Assembly: GCA_902363555.1 (NCBI GenBank)
Contig: CABJAM010000013.1
Location: 48,362-112,361, forward strand
DNA from: Lachnospiraceae bacterium
Lineage (GTDB): Bacteria; Bacillota; Clostridia; Lachnospirales; Lachnospiraceae
Length of the DNA: 64,000 nucleotides
Direction of reading: 5' to 3'
A program made the position numbers and the translations under genes. Below the pieces are notes generated by a model that saw only the letters and a list, made by a program, of their open reading frames with translations, searched no databases and was not told where the DNA came from. Below, one piece after another: positions 1-7,629 of the stretch. Positions within the stretch are counted from its first letter, which is position 1. The number at the start of each line of letters is the position of its first letter.

Positions 1-89
1 GTATCTTTAAGCTGTTTTTCAGCGGCCAGGTAATATTCCGCGGCCAGATTGTAAAAAATATCCCCGGTGCCCGTCATCATTAGAATCAT
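1..89 (-). CDS. Lipoate-protein ligase A-like, N-terminal part only (runs off the window)
   Basis: The reverse strand from 89 encodes MILMMTGTGDIFYNLAAEYY and continues past the window edge. The block GDIFYNLAAEYYL matches the start of the LplA/LipB/biotin ligase fold, where family members carry a phrase like DPYFNLALEEYLL. LplA-type enzymes activate lipoate with ATP and attach it to a lysine of a lipoyl domain in the cytoplasm. The ATG overlaps the TGA of the upstream lipoyl-domain gene (ATGA), so the two are translationally coupled, and a free lipoyl domain is exactly the expected substrate. Only about 29 residues are visible, so the identification rests on one motif plus context. The catalytic lysine region is outside the window. 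Confidence 0.6.
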   Translation of the reverse strand, partial: MILMMTGTGDIFYNLAAEYYLAAEKQLKD

Positions 90-337
90 AGGCTTTCCTC
101 CCGGTAGTCCACCTGCATGACCGGCTGCCCGGCCGAAACCTGCGCGCCCTCTTTTACAAGCACATTGAGCACCGTTCCGTAACCGCCGGCGTTCACTTCA
201 AAGACAACCTTTTTAATCTCCACCTCAAACAAAGGATCACCGGCTGCAAATGTATCGCCCCGGGCCTTATCCACAGCCACCAGGACACCATCGGCCAGAT
301 CCCCGCCAAATTCGGGGAGCCGCACCATTTCTGTCAT
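86..337 (-). CDS. Free-standing lipoyl/biotinyl carrier domain protein
   Basis: This 83-residue protein is a single lipoyl-type domain. The N-terminal half has the LPEFGGDLADGVL strand and turn typical of 2-oxoacid dehydrogenase E2 lipoyl domains. The hairpin near residues 40-46 (EVEIKKVVFEV) sits where the modified lysine lies, and the second half (GTVLNVLVKEGAQVSAGQPV) is the symmetric repeat. There is no E1/E3-binding domain or acyltransferase domain, so it would be a mobile swinging-arm carrier. The adjacent lipoate ligase start argues for lipoylation rather than biotinylation. A split transketolase in the same operon could in principle hand an acyl or aldehyde group to it, but no E3 (dihydrolipoamide dehydrogenase) gene is visible, so its redox partner is unknown. 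Confidence 0.82.
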   Translation of the reverse strand: MTEMVRLPEFGGDLADGVLVAVDKARGDTFAAGDPLFEVEIKKVVFEVNAGGYGTVLNVLVKEGAQVSAGQPVMQVDYREESL

Positions 338-401
338 CTAATTACCTCCGTCCAAAAGCTGTTCTGAGCTTAAAACATAACGATTCAGGGTGACTGGTTA
401 C

Positions 402-1346
402 TCAAAACATTTCCAGCGCCTTACCTACCCGGATCAGATCGCGGATCGTCCGCTCATTAAACGCCTTCATTTCTTCCTCTGTCCATGTCTGCATTCCCAC
501 GCCGCCGGTCTTAAAGCCCAGCTCCTTATGAGCCACCTTTTCTTTAAGGAGCGGTGAAGCCTCCGTGGAATTTTCAAGATGGGGATAAATATAAGAACCG
601 ATATTCAGGCACAGGTCCGCCCCTATACTGTCGATCTGCTCGATGGGGCCGATACTTCCAAGGCGCATGCCAAAGCTGTACTTCACTGCTGTGTCCACAT
701 CCGCCGGGTCCGCAATGCCATTAGCCACGATGGATACAGCTTCTCTGCCCAGGGCGTTTTGCATACGGTTGGCGATAAAGCCGGGCACATCCTTTTTGGC
801 AATGATCGGCTTTTTGCCCACAGTTTCAAGCACTTCACACACCCGCTCAGCGATGCCGTCCGCCACAAAAACGGTCTTTACCACCTCCACAAGAGGAATC
901 AGAAACGGCGGATTCCAGAAATGGGTGCCCACGATCCGCTCCTTATGCCGGGATTTGGACGCGATTTCCGTCACACTCATAACTGATGTATTTGTACACA
1001 GGATGACATCCGGCTCGGTCCGGCTGTCCAGATCCTTGAAAAATTCCTGCTTCAGGTCCATTTTTTCCAAAATGCATTCAATAGCCAGATCCGCTTTATC
1101 GGCAACCAGATCATAGTGGGTCGTAATGGTGATCTTTTCCATAATTTCAGCGATCCGCTCCGGCGCCACGATCCCATTTTCTGCCAGCAGCTCCAGATTC
1201 GTCCGGATAATGTCCTGCGCCCGGTCCTTTTCCGCATCGTCAAAGGCCCATAAATAAACAGGATAGCCGCCGGTGGCAAAGAGCTGGGCAATGCCGTTGC
1301 CCATTTTCCCCGCCCCAAACACAGCAATATTTTTAATTTCTCTCAT
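402..1346 (-). CDS. 3-hydroxyacyl-CoA / 3-hydroxy acid dehydrogenase (HBD family)
   Basis: The protein has 314 residues with a Rossmann NAD motif GAGKMG at 11-16 and the HBD family catalytic set: Ser121, His142 in THFWNPP, Glu154 and Asn193. Clostridial 3-hydroxybutyryl-CoA dehydrogenases are near 282 residues. The extra C-terminal length brings this one closer to relatives that act on free 3-hydroxy acids, such as carnitine dehydrogenase. It starts 3 bases after the thiolase gene and precedes the lipoyl-domain gene. Two roles fit: reduction of acetoacetyl-CoA toward butyrate, or oxidation of a 3-hydroxy acid to the 3-oxo acid used by the BKACE enzyme encoded upstream. The second would parallel carnitine and phloroglucinol catabolism. 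The family is secure; the substrate is inferred. Confidence 0.83.
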   Translation of the reverse strand: MREIKNIAVFGAGKMGNGIAQLFATGGYPVYLWAFDDAEKDRAQDIIRTNLELLAENGIVAPERIAEIMEKITITTHYDLVADKADLAIECILEKMDLKQEFFKDLDSRTEPDVILCTNTSVMSVTEIASKSRHKERIVGTHFWNPPFLIPLVEVVKTVFVADGIAERVCEVLETVGKKPIIAKKDVPGFIANRMQNALGREAVSIVANGIADPADVDTAVKYSFGMRLGSIGPIEQIDSIGADLCLNIGSYIYPHLENSTEASPLLKEKVAHKELGFKTGGVGMQTWTEEEMKAFNERTIRDLIRVGKALEMF

Positions 1347-1349
1347 TCT

Positions 1350-2531
1350 CTATTCCTCCATAACACGCTGGAATAAGGCAGCCGCCCCCTGGCCTCCGGC
1401 CATGCAAAAAGCGACAATACCCAGATGCGCGTTCCTTCTTTCCATTTCATAAACAAGCTTCGTTGTGAGAATCCCGCCCGTTCCCGCCAGCGGATGGCCC
1501 AGAGCCAGGGCGCCCCCGTTGACATTGACCCGGTCCATATCAAGTCCAAGCTCACGGATGCAGGCTATGGACTGGGATGCGAAGGCCTCATTCAACTCGA
1601 TCAGATTGATTTCATCCAGTGTATGCCCGGTCTGCGCCAGCAGCTTGCGGATAGCGCCCACCGGACCGATGCCCATGATCTTCGGGTCACAGCCGGTCAC
1701 TGCAAAATCCACGAACCGGGCCCAAATCTTTTTGCCCTCCCGGAGGGCGCGGCTTTTTTCCATAACGACAACCGCCCCGGAGCCATCGCTCATGGGCGAG
1801 CTGCTGCCGGCGGTCACCCGGCCATTTTCCATAAACACCGGCTTAAGACGGCCAAGACTTTCCATACTGCACTCCGGCCGGACACATTCATCCTTATCCA
1901 TCATCGTCACCCGGCCTTTTCGGTCGGTCACCGGCACGGGAATCATCTGTCCGTCAAAGCGGCCCTCCGCCTGGGCTCTGGCCGCACGCCTGTGGCTCTC
2001 CACCGCAAAGGCGTCACATTCCTCCCGCGTGATCCCGTATTTATCACAGAGATTTTCTGCGGTTATCCCCATGCTCACGTTCAGCTCACCAGGGGCTGTA
2101 TAACGGATTCCCCACTCCGGCGGGTTCACCTGATACGCCTGCGTGGGCTTATTCATAATATAAGGCCGTGTGGAATCGCTCTCAACACCGCCGGCCACAT
2201 AAATCTCGCCGTGTCCGGACTCGATCATCATGGCGGCCAGCGCGATGGCGTTCAGGCCCGAGGAGCACTGGCGGTCTATGGTAAATCCCGGCACAGTGAT
2301 GGGCAGGCCGGCTTCCAGGGAAATAACCCGGGCAATATTGGCAAAATTATCATTGGCCAGATTTCCCATAATCACATCATCAATCAGCTCCGGCCGGATA
2401 CCGGCCCGCGCAACGGCTTCGCGTACGGCTATTGCCCCCAGCCGGGCGGCATCCACACTGGCAAGCATCCCCCGGCAGCGGCCCACAGGGGTCCGCACCG
2501 CAGATACAATAACAGCTTCCTTTTTCATCAC
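1350..2531 (-). CDS. Acetyl-CoA C-acyltransferase (thiolase)
   Basis: A full-length thiolase of 393 residues. The nucleophilic cysteine is Cys89 in DRQCSSGLNAI. The C-terminal half carries NEAFA, the GHPLAGTGG loop with the active-site histidine, and the second cysteine in CMAGGQG. It would reversibly cleave or form acetoacetyl-CoA or another 3-oxoacyl-CoA in the cytoplasm. It sits between butyrate kinase and the 3-hydroxyacyl dehydrogenase with very short spacers, so all three are co-transcribed. In a degradative operon it most likely thiolyses the acyl-CoA product of the BKACE reaction to acetyl-CoA, and it could run in the synthetic direction for butyrate formation. Substrate chain length cannot be read from sequence. 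Confidence 0.9.
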   Translation of the reverse strand: MMKKEAVIVSAVRTPVGRCRGMLASVDAARLGAIAVREAVARAGIRPELIDDVIMGNLANDNFANIARVISLEAGLPITVPGFTIDRQCSSGLNAIALAAMMIESGHGEIYVAGGVESDSTRPYIMNKPTQAYQVNPPEWGIRYTAPGELNVSMGITAENLCDKYGITREECDAFAVESHRRAARAQAEGRFDGQMIPVPVTDRKGRVTMMDKDECVRPECSMESLGRLKPVFMENGRVTAGSSSPMSDGSGAVVVMEKSRALREGKKIWARFVDFAVTGCDPKIMGIGPVGAIRKLLAQTGHTLDEINLIELNEAFASQSIACIRELGLDMDRVNVNGGALALGHPLAGTGGILTTKLVYEMERRNAHLGIVAFCMAGGQGAAALFQRVMEE

Positions 2532-2545
2532 TACCTCCTTATACG

Positions 2546-3625
2546 CTACCGCTCATTTTCCACATACACCCGGGCTGTCTCCTCACCTTTTAGTACACGG
2601 GTGATTCCGGCGGCCAGCGCTTCCATCTCAAATTCCCCGGGGATCACTGTGACCGGGTAAATAAATTCGATCCGGGCTTTTAGCTTATCCATAAACATTT
2701 TGGAATTTGCGATCCCGCCGGTGACGATAATGCCGTCCAGCTCGCCGCATACGGCCGTGGCCAGCGCCCCCACGCCCTTGGCGGTCTGATAGATCATCGC
2801 TTCATACACAAGCTCGGCCTGCTGGTCGCCATCGATGATCCTTCGCTCCACCTCGCGCACATTATTTGTTCCGAGATAAGCCACCAGACCGCCCTGACCG
2901 CGGACCATGGCGCTGATCTCATCAAATGTATATTTCCCGGAAAAACACAGCCGGGCCATGCCGATGCTTGGCAGGCCGCCGGCCCGTTCCGGGGCCATGG
3001 TGCCGTCCTCGTCGGTGAGTATATCGGCGATGACGCCTTTTTTATGTAAACCGATGCTGATACCGCCCCCGGTATGGACGATGATCAGGTTCAAATCCTC
3101 ATACTTTCGGCCCAAACGCTCAGCATACATGCGGCCCACGGCCTTTGTGTTGAGGATGTGGCCCATACTCAGCTTTTCCACCAGAGGACAGCCTGAAATC
3201 CGGGGCAGCGCCTCCATCTCATCCGCGGTGTTGCCATCGTAAATATAAGCCTTAATATTCAGGCTCCGGGCGATATCATAACCGATGAGCGCCGCCGTAC
3301 TGGAGGCGTGCTGTCCGATGGGCCGGTGGCAAAGCACATCGATCATGGCATCATTGACCTCATAAGCGCCTGTATGTATGGGCGGCAGGGAACCGCCGCG
3401 GCAGGCGATGGCGGTCAGCCGTGTAAGGTCGTAGCCGATCTCCCGCAGAAACCTTTCCACCTTCGCCCGCCTGAAAAGCGCCTGATCCGTGGCCTTTTTA
3501 AACGGTTTCAGCTCCTCCGGGGAATGAGACAGATTTTTACGATGGATTTCCCTGCCATTTTCAAAAATCGATATTTTTGTGGACGTGGAGCCGGGATTTA
3601 TAACAAGCAAATTAATATCTGACAT
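2546..3625 (-). CDS. buk: Butyrate kinase
   Basis: An ASKHA-fold acyl kinase of 359 residues if translation starts at MSDINLLVINPG. That start is preferred because GGAGGT lies 6 bases upstream, whereas the upstream in-frame extension runs through a palindromic repeat. The phosphate motif NPGSTSTKI is at the N terminus, and LIIVHTGGGISI and IVTGGIANSK are the conserved adenosine and phosphate motifs. It transfers phosphate from butyryl phosphate (or a branched or related acyl phosphate) to ADP, giving ATP. It lies directly downstream of the phosphate butyryltransferase gene, the standard Ptb-Buk pair for substrate-level phosphorylation. Inside a catabolic operon this is the likely energy-harvesting step. 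Confidence 0.92.
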   Translation of the reverse strand: MSDINLLVINPGSTSTKISIFENGREIHRKNLSHSPEELKPFKKATDQALFRRAKVERFLREIGYDLTRLTAIACRGGSLPPIHTGAYEVNDAMIDVLCHRPIGQHASSTAALIGYDIARSLNIKAYIYDGNTADEMEALPRISGCPLVEKLSMGHILNTKAVGRMYAERLGRKYEDLNLIIVHTGGGISIGLHKKGVIADILTDEDGTMAPERAGGLPSIGMARLCFSGKYTFDEISAMVRGQGGLVAYLGTNNVREVERRIIDGDQQAELVYEAMIYQTAKGVGALATAVCGELDGIIVTGGIANSKMFMDKLKARIEFIYPVTVIPGEFEMEALAAGITRVLKGEETARVYVENER

Positions 3626-3643
3626 TGAGTTACCTCCTGTTTC

Positions 3644-3672
3644 GTAACAGTTCAGACGGGCCGAACTGTTAC
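3644..3672. repeat. Dispersed GTAAC...GTTAC palindrome, copy 1
   Basis: A 10-bp inverted repeat (GTAACAGTTC / GAACTGTTAC) around a short loop, placed between ptb and buk, just upstream of the buk ribosome site. Related palindromes lie at 9437-9465, 12850-12875, 17582-17606 and 55121-55146, all intergenic. Confidence 0.7.
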
Positions 3673-3691
3673 CCTGTTTCATCTCACTGGG

Positions 3692-4600
3692 TCATGCCTT
3701 ATGGGAAGCGATCGCGCCCAGAACTATGGATTGAAACTTTTCTTCCACGGCCGCGGCTCTTGACATAAGGACGATGGGCACCCTGGCCCCGACGATGATC
3801 CCGGCCGCCCTGGCGCCTGTAAGCAGCATCCCCTTGCCCATGAGATTTCCGGATACGAGATCCGGGCAGATGAGCAGGTCCGCATCGCCGCCCACAGGGC
3901 TTTGATAATTTTTAATTTTCACAGCCTCCGGGTCCAGTGCCAGGTCAATGGAAATCGGTCCTTCCAGTATACATTCCGGAAATGCCCCCGACATGTACAT
4001 TTCCTTAAGCGCCCAGGCATCAGCGCTCTCGGAAAGCTTCGGGTTTGGCGTCTCGGACGCCGCCAGAACGGCGACCTTTGGACGGCGGATACCCATGCTT
4101 TTTAAAACCTCCAGAGAATTTTCAATAATCTGCTTTTTGGCATGGACATCCGGCTTCGTATTTAAAGCAGAGTCCGAGAGGGCAAACAGCTTATGGTAGC
4201 CGGGATTTTCCACAAAATCAATTTTGGACATGAGCCGTCCGGTGCGCATATCCGACGTTTTGGCCACGATGATCTTCATCAGCTCCTTCGTCTCCACCAG
4301 ACCCTTCATAAGATAATCCACACGCTGTTCATGGACCATGGCGATGGCCTTTAATGTGGCGGTTGCGGCATCTTCCGCATGGACGATGCTAAAATCCTCT
4401 TTTCTCTGCCCCATGTCCTTCAAAGTATTTTCAATGAGCTCGGTGTTTCCGATGAGCACCGGCTCGATCACATCTAATTCCTTTGCCCGGAGGACAGCCG
4501 TTAATGTATGACTGTCCTCCGCCTTGATCACTGCCATCCGCTTTTTAGGTATATTATCCAGACAGTAAGGCAGCAGATCCTGCAACGTTTTTAAATTCAT
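3692..4600 (-). CDS. ptb: Phosphate butyryltransferase
   Basis: This 302-residue protein belongs to the phosphate acetyl/butyryltransferase family. Recognisable segments are RMAVIKAEDSHTL near the N terminus, LMKGLVETKELM in the centre, and the C-terminal LICPDLVSGNLMGKGM and GIIVGARVPIVLMSRA motifs. It exchanges CoA for phosphate on butyryl-CoA or a similar acyl-CoA, feeding the butyrate kinase encoded 66 bases downstream. Length is normal for clostridial Ptb. It follows the SDR gene by 16 bases. The enzymes of this family accept branched and longer acyl groups, so an acyl-CoA other than butyryl-CoA is possible here. Confidence 0.92.
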   Translation of the reverse strand: MNLKTLQDLLPYCLDNIPKKRMAVIKAEDSHTLTAVLRAKELDVIEPVLIGNTELIENTLKDMGQRKEDFSIVHAEDAATATLKAIAMVHEQRVDYLMKGLVETKELMKIIVAKTSDMRTGRLMSKIDFVENPGYHKLFALSDSALNTKPDVHAKKQIIENSLEVLKSMGIRRPKVAVLAASETPNPKLSESADAWALKEMYMSGAFPECILEGPISIDLALDPEAVKIKNYQSPVGGDADLLICPDLVSGNLMGKGMLLTGARAAGIIVGARVPIVLMSRAAAVEEKFQSIVLGAIASHKA

Positions 4601-4616
4601 TATTGTCCTCCCGGCA

Positions 4617-5384
4617 TTAACCGATTGCTGTCAGACCGCCATCAGGATAAATGATCTGGCCTGTAACAAAGCAGGATGCCTCTGAAGCCAGAAATACGGC
4701 CGGCCCCATGCAGTCTTCCACACGGCCGATGCGCTTTAACGGCTTGTCATCGCCGGAACGTAAGATTTCCGGATGCTCAGCGATCAGCCCTTCCATCATA
4801 GGCGTTACTGTGTTGGTCGGCCCTATGGCATTGACGCACACCTCCGGCCCCAGATCGCAAGCCAGTGTGCGGGTCAGCATATCCAGCGCGCCCTTGGTAG
4901 CGCAATAGCTGGCATTGCCGCCTTTACATGCCCGGCTGCCCCGCGTGGAGGAAACATTGATGATTTTTCCGTAGCCGCGGTCCTTCATATGTCTGCCGAA
5001 ATGCTTGCACAGCATGGCAATGCCGATGACATTCACATCAAACATTCCCCGCATCACATCCTCGGGCAGGTCCACAATTTCATATTTCACATTATAGCCC
5101 TGGGCATTGACCAGAATATCCATATGGTCCTTTTCCTTTAACACCGTTTCCACCAGAGCGATAATACTCTCCTCTTTGGATGCGTCCACTGTATAAACAG
5201 AAACCTCTTTGCCTGTGGCGGCCTTGATTTTGTCCTTGGCCGAAAGCAGAGAATCTATTTTACGGCTGGCTATGGACACATCGGCACCATACTGTGCCAG
5301 CGCCTCCGCAATCCCTTCGCCGATACCACCGGCACCTCCGATAACAATCGCATTTTTTCCGTCAAGTCTGAACATATCTTTCAT
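4617..5384 (-). CDS. Short-chain dehydrogenase/reductase (SDR)
   Basis: A classical SDR of 255 residues: cofactor loop GGAGGIGEG at 16-24, NAQG at 93-96, catalytic Ser near 146, Tyr160 and Lys164 in SYCATKG, and a C-terminal GQIIYPDGG block. It resembles gluconate 5-dehydrogenase and 3-oxoacyl reductase relatives. The substrate cannot be read from sequence. In the pathway proposed for this operon it is the best candidate for reducing a cyclic polyketone or phenolic ring (phloroglucinol reductase is an SDR) or for oxidising a ring hydroxyl before ring opening. It is the first gene after a 170-base structured spacer, so its expression relative to upstream genes may be adjusted by that element. 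Confidence 0.87.
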   Translation of the reverse strand: MKDMFRLDGKNAIVIGGAGGIGEGIAEALAQYGADVSIASRKIDSLLSAKDKIKAATGKEVSVYTVDASKEESIIALVETVLKEKDHMDILVNAQGYNVKYEIVDLPEDVMRGMFDVNVIGIAMLCKHFGRHMKDRGYGKIINVSSTRGSRACKGGNASYCATKGALDMLTRTLACDLGPEVCVNAIGPTNTVTPMMEGLIAEHPEILRSGDDKPLKRIGRVEDCMGPAVFLASEASCFVTGQIIYPDGGLTAIG

Positions 5385-5411
5385 TATAAATTCCTCCTGA
5401 TTTTTAATTTA

Positions 5412-5580
5412 CTATGAAAGTCATCAAGTGGGGGCATAGTAGGGGAAGCTTGCTTCACCAGCTATGCACACATTTGATGACCCCAAAAGTATGAGGACGG
5501 GCTGCCGCAGGCAGCATAAAGTCCGAATATTTTTGGGGCGATTGCGGGAGTGCGGAGCACGGAGCAATCGGCTTTCATGT
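5412..5580 (-). other. Intergenic cloverleaf-like inverted-repeat structure
   Basis: Between the alcohol dehydrogenase and SDR genes of the operon lie three consecutive stems. Stem A pairs GTCATCAA (5420-5427) with TTGATGAC (5474-5481). Stem B pairs CCCCAAAAGTAT (5481-5492) with 5527-5538 and has an inner GGAC/GTCC and GCTGCC/GGCAGC stem. Stem C pairs CGATTGC (5539-5545) with GCAATCG (5564-5570). ATGAAAG (5414-5420) can pair with CTTTCAT (5572-5578) and close the whole as a multi-branch junction. No open frame of interest overlaps it. It could be a structured leader, an RNA processing site inside the operon, or a small non-autonomous mobile element. Confidence 0.6.
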
Positions 5581-5623
5581 ATAGGGATGATTGGGCCGCC
5601 AGGCACAATCATGTCCGTTTAGT

Positions 5624-6646
5624 TTAGGGTATTAAGAAAATTTTGTTTTCCGTCTTTTTATCAAACAGATCAAAGGCCTGCTCCCACTGCTCCAGCGGCA
5701 TCCGGACGCTGACAAGCTCCTCCAGCGCCAGTACATTTTGCCCGATGAGCTTTAAGGCCAGCTCCCATGTGGACATGGCCTGTGAAAAGCCGGCGGTAAC
5801 TTTCAGCTCCTTGCGCACGATGGTGTCCATGGGTATTTCCACATTTTTTCCATACATGCCAACCTGCGTCAGACTGCCTTCCTTTCGCACGCACTCCAGG
5901 GCGGAGCAAAGGGATGGGGCGGCCCCCGAACATTCGATCACGTAATCGGCCCCGTAGGGCGCATATTTTGTCACAAGCTCCAGGACACGGGCCGGATCGT
6001 CATTGACCACATCGGCCCCCAGCGATTTCGCCAGCTTCAGCCGCTCTGCATCCACCGGTGTTCCCGTCACTATGACAAATGCTCCGCACAGCTTGGCCAA
6101 TTGCATACAGAGCAGACCGATCACGCCGGGCCCGGCCACGAGCACCACATCTCCGGCATGAATCCGGGATTTTTCCAATACCGCCCGCACACAGCAGGCC
6201 AGCGGTTCCGTGATGGCCAGAATATCCCTCCCGACAAATGAATCGGGCACCTTAAACGTCCTTTGGGCCGTGGTCACAATATATTCCGCCATGCCGCCCC
6301 CAAGATCGATGCCAATGGACTGCTTCTTTGTACAGTGGACGTAGTCGCCCATCTGGCAGTATTTACAGCTCCCGCAGGAGCGCTGGGCGGATAAGGCCAC
6401 CACCTGATCGCCCACCTTAAGTTCCGTCACAGCCTCACCGGCTTTTACGACGGTTCCCGTAAATTCATGGCCCAACGTGACCGGTATGGTGTGCGCATAG
6501 GCGTCATTCATAATATGCACGTCGGTTCCGCATATGCCGCAGGCCATGACCTTGATCAAAACCTCATCCGCCTTCGGCTCAGGTATTGGAATGTCCAGTA
6601 ATTTCACGCTTTCCCGGCCCTTTCCCGTTTTTACCAATGCTTTCAT
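5624..6646 (-). CDS. Zinc-dependent medium-chain alcohol/polyol dehydrogenase
   Basis: About 340 residues. The catalytic zinc ligands lie in CGICGTDVH and GHE, the structural zinc in CGSCKYCQMGDYVHC, and the NAD fold in VAGPGVIGLLCMQLAK. The start is taken as MKALVK, whose ATG overlaps the TGA of the preceding transketolase gene (ATGA). An alternative ATG 15 bases upstream would add five residues. Relatives oxidise sorbitol, threonine or butanediol-type secondary alcohols. In this operon it could oxidise a ring or chain hydroxyl, or process the sugar-like product of the transketolase. A second zinc dehydrogenase at 22461-23498 is a clear but divergent paralogue. Confidence 0.88.
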   Translation of the reverse strand: MKALVKTGKGRESVKLLDIPIPEPKADEVLIKVMACGICGTDVHIMNDAYAHTIPVTLGHEFTGTVVKAGEAVTELKVGDQVVALSAQRSCGSCKYCQMGDYVHCTKKQSIGIDLGGGMAEYIVTTAQRTFKVPDSFVGRDILAITEPLACCVRAVLEKSRIHAGDVVLVAGPGVIGLLCMQLAKLCGAFVIVTGTPVDAERLKLAKSLGADVVNDDPARVLELVTKYAPYGADYVIECSGAAPSLCSALECVRKEGSLTQVGMYGKNVEIPMDTIVRKELKVTAGFSQAMSTWELALKLIGQNVLALEELVSVRMPLEQWEQAFDLFDKKTENKIFLIP

Positions 6647-7629
6647 TTCATCATCTTCCATCCTGTTAGTTTTAATTTCATTGCTTCATGGACCTTCCGG
6701 GCGATCACCTCCGCCGTCAGACCGAAGCGCTCCTTAAGATAACCCACGTCTCCCACCTCGCCAAACAGGTCCTGCACGCCGACACGCATTACAGGTACAG
6801 GGAAGCTTTCCGAAACACATTCGCACACAGCAGCGCCAAGGCCCCCCACAACGGTGGCGTTTTCCGCCGTAACAAGCGCGCCGCATTTTCTGGCGTAGGC
6901 AAGCACCGTTTCCTCATCCAGAGGCTTGACAGTCACCGGATCGATAACGGCCACATGGATGCCTTCTGCTTCTAAAAGCTGAGCCGCCGCCAATGCCTCG
7001 GCCACCATAATACCGCTGGCCACTACCGCACAGTCCGAGCCGTCCTTTAAAACATTGGCGCGGCCAAAATCAAAGGTCGTTGCTGCGCCGTATACGGTCG
7101 TGCAGTTTTTCCTTGGGCAGCGGATATACGTAACCCCGGCACGGTCCTTAAGCTGCCGGATGGCGGCCCGAAACTGCATCTCATCCGCCACATCCACGAT
7201 CATGGCTCCCGGAATGGCGCGGTACAGGGCAATATCCTCAAAAGGCATATGAGTACCTCCGTTATAGGCCGCCGTCACACCGGCGTCGGAGCCGATGATG
7301 CGCACACTGTTTTTCGCATAGCCCACGGAAAGGAATACCTGATCATAGCACCGTCTGCCGGCAAACGGCCCGAAGGTATGTATATAAGGCTTTTTGCCAA
7401 CCGACGACGCGCCTGCTGCCACGCCGACCATATTAGCCTCCTGGATACCGCAGTCGATACACCGGTCCGGGTAATCCTTAGACAGCTTATAGGTACCCAT
7501 GGAATTCATCAGGTCCGCGTCAAAATACACGACATCCGGGTCCGCCTCAAATAGCTTTAAGAGCTCCTGGGCAAAGGCATCCTTAATGGCTGTCTCATCC
7601 GTTTTTCCCGTATATGCCAGTTCAATCAT
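6643..7629 (-). CDS. Transketolase, C-terminal subunit (pyrimidine-binding plus C domain)
   Basis: A 328-residue protein corresponding to the second half of transketolase. It has the Pyr-domain signature DADLMNSMGTYK, then IQEANMVGVAAGASSVGKKPYIHTF with the catalytic glutamate of the thiamine site, and the C-terminal domain from about residue 190. It pairs with the N-terminal subunit encoded immediately upstream (8-base overlap). Split transketolases are common in anaerobic Firmicutes and often sit in sugar or polyol operons. In this operon the pair could move a two-carbon ketol unit between a catabolic intermediate and a sugar phosphate. Its link with the lipoyl carrier gene downstream is unusual. 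Confidence 0.9.
   Translation of the reverse strand: MIELAYTGKTDETAIKDAFAQELLKLFEADPDVVYFDADLMNSMGTYKLSKDYPDRCIDCGIQEANMVGVAAGASSVGKKPYIHTFGPFAGRRCYDQVFLSVGYAKNSVRIIGSDAGVTAAYNGGTHMPFEDIALYRAIPGAMIVDVADEMQFRAAIRQLKDRAGVTYIRCPRKNCTTVYGAATTFDFGRANVLKDGSDCAVVASGIMVAEALAAAQLLEAEGIHVAVIDPVTVKPLDEETVLAYARKCGALVTAENATVVGGLGAAVCECVSESFPVPVMRVGVQDLFGEVGDVGYLKERFGLTAEVIARKVHEAMKLKLTGWKMMK

Noticed and set aside
1425..2660. A 411-codon open frame opposite the thiolase gene
   Set aside because: Antisense to a full-length thiolase with intact active-site motifs; composition is that of a shadow frame.
5412..5580. The structured spacer considered as an insertion sequence
   Set aside because: There is no transposase frame, and the stems are internal rather than terminal inverted repeats. 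A small non-autonomous element cannot be excluded.
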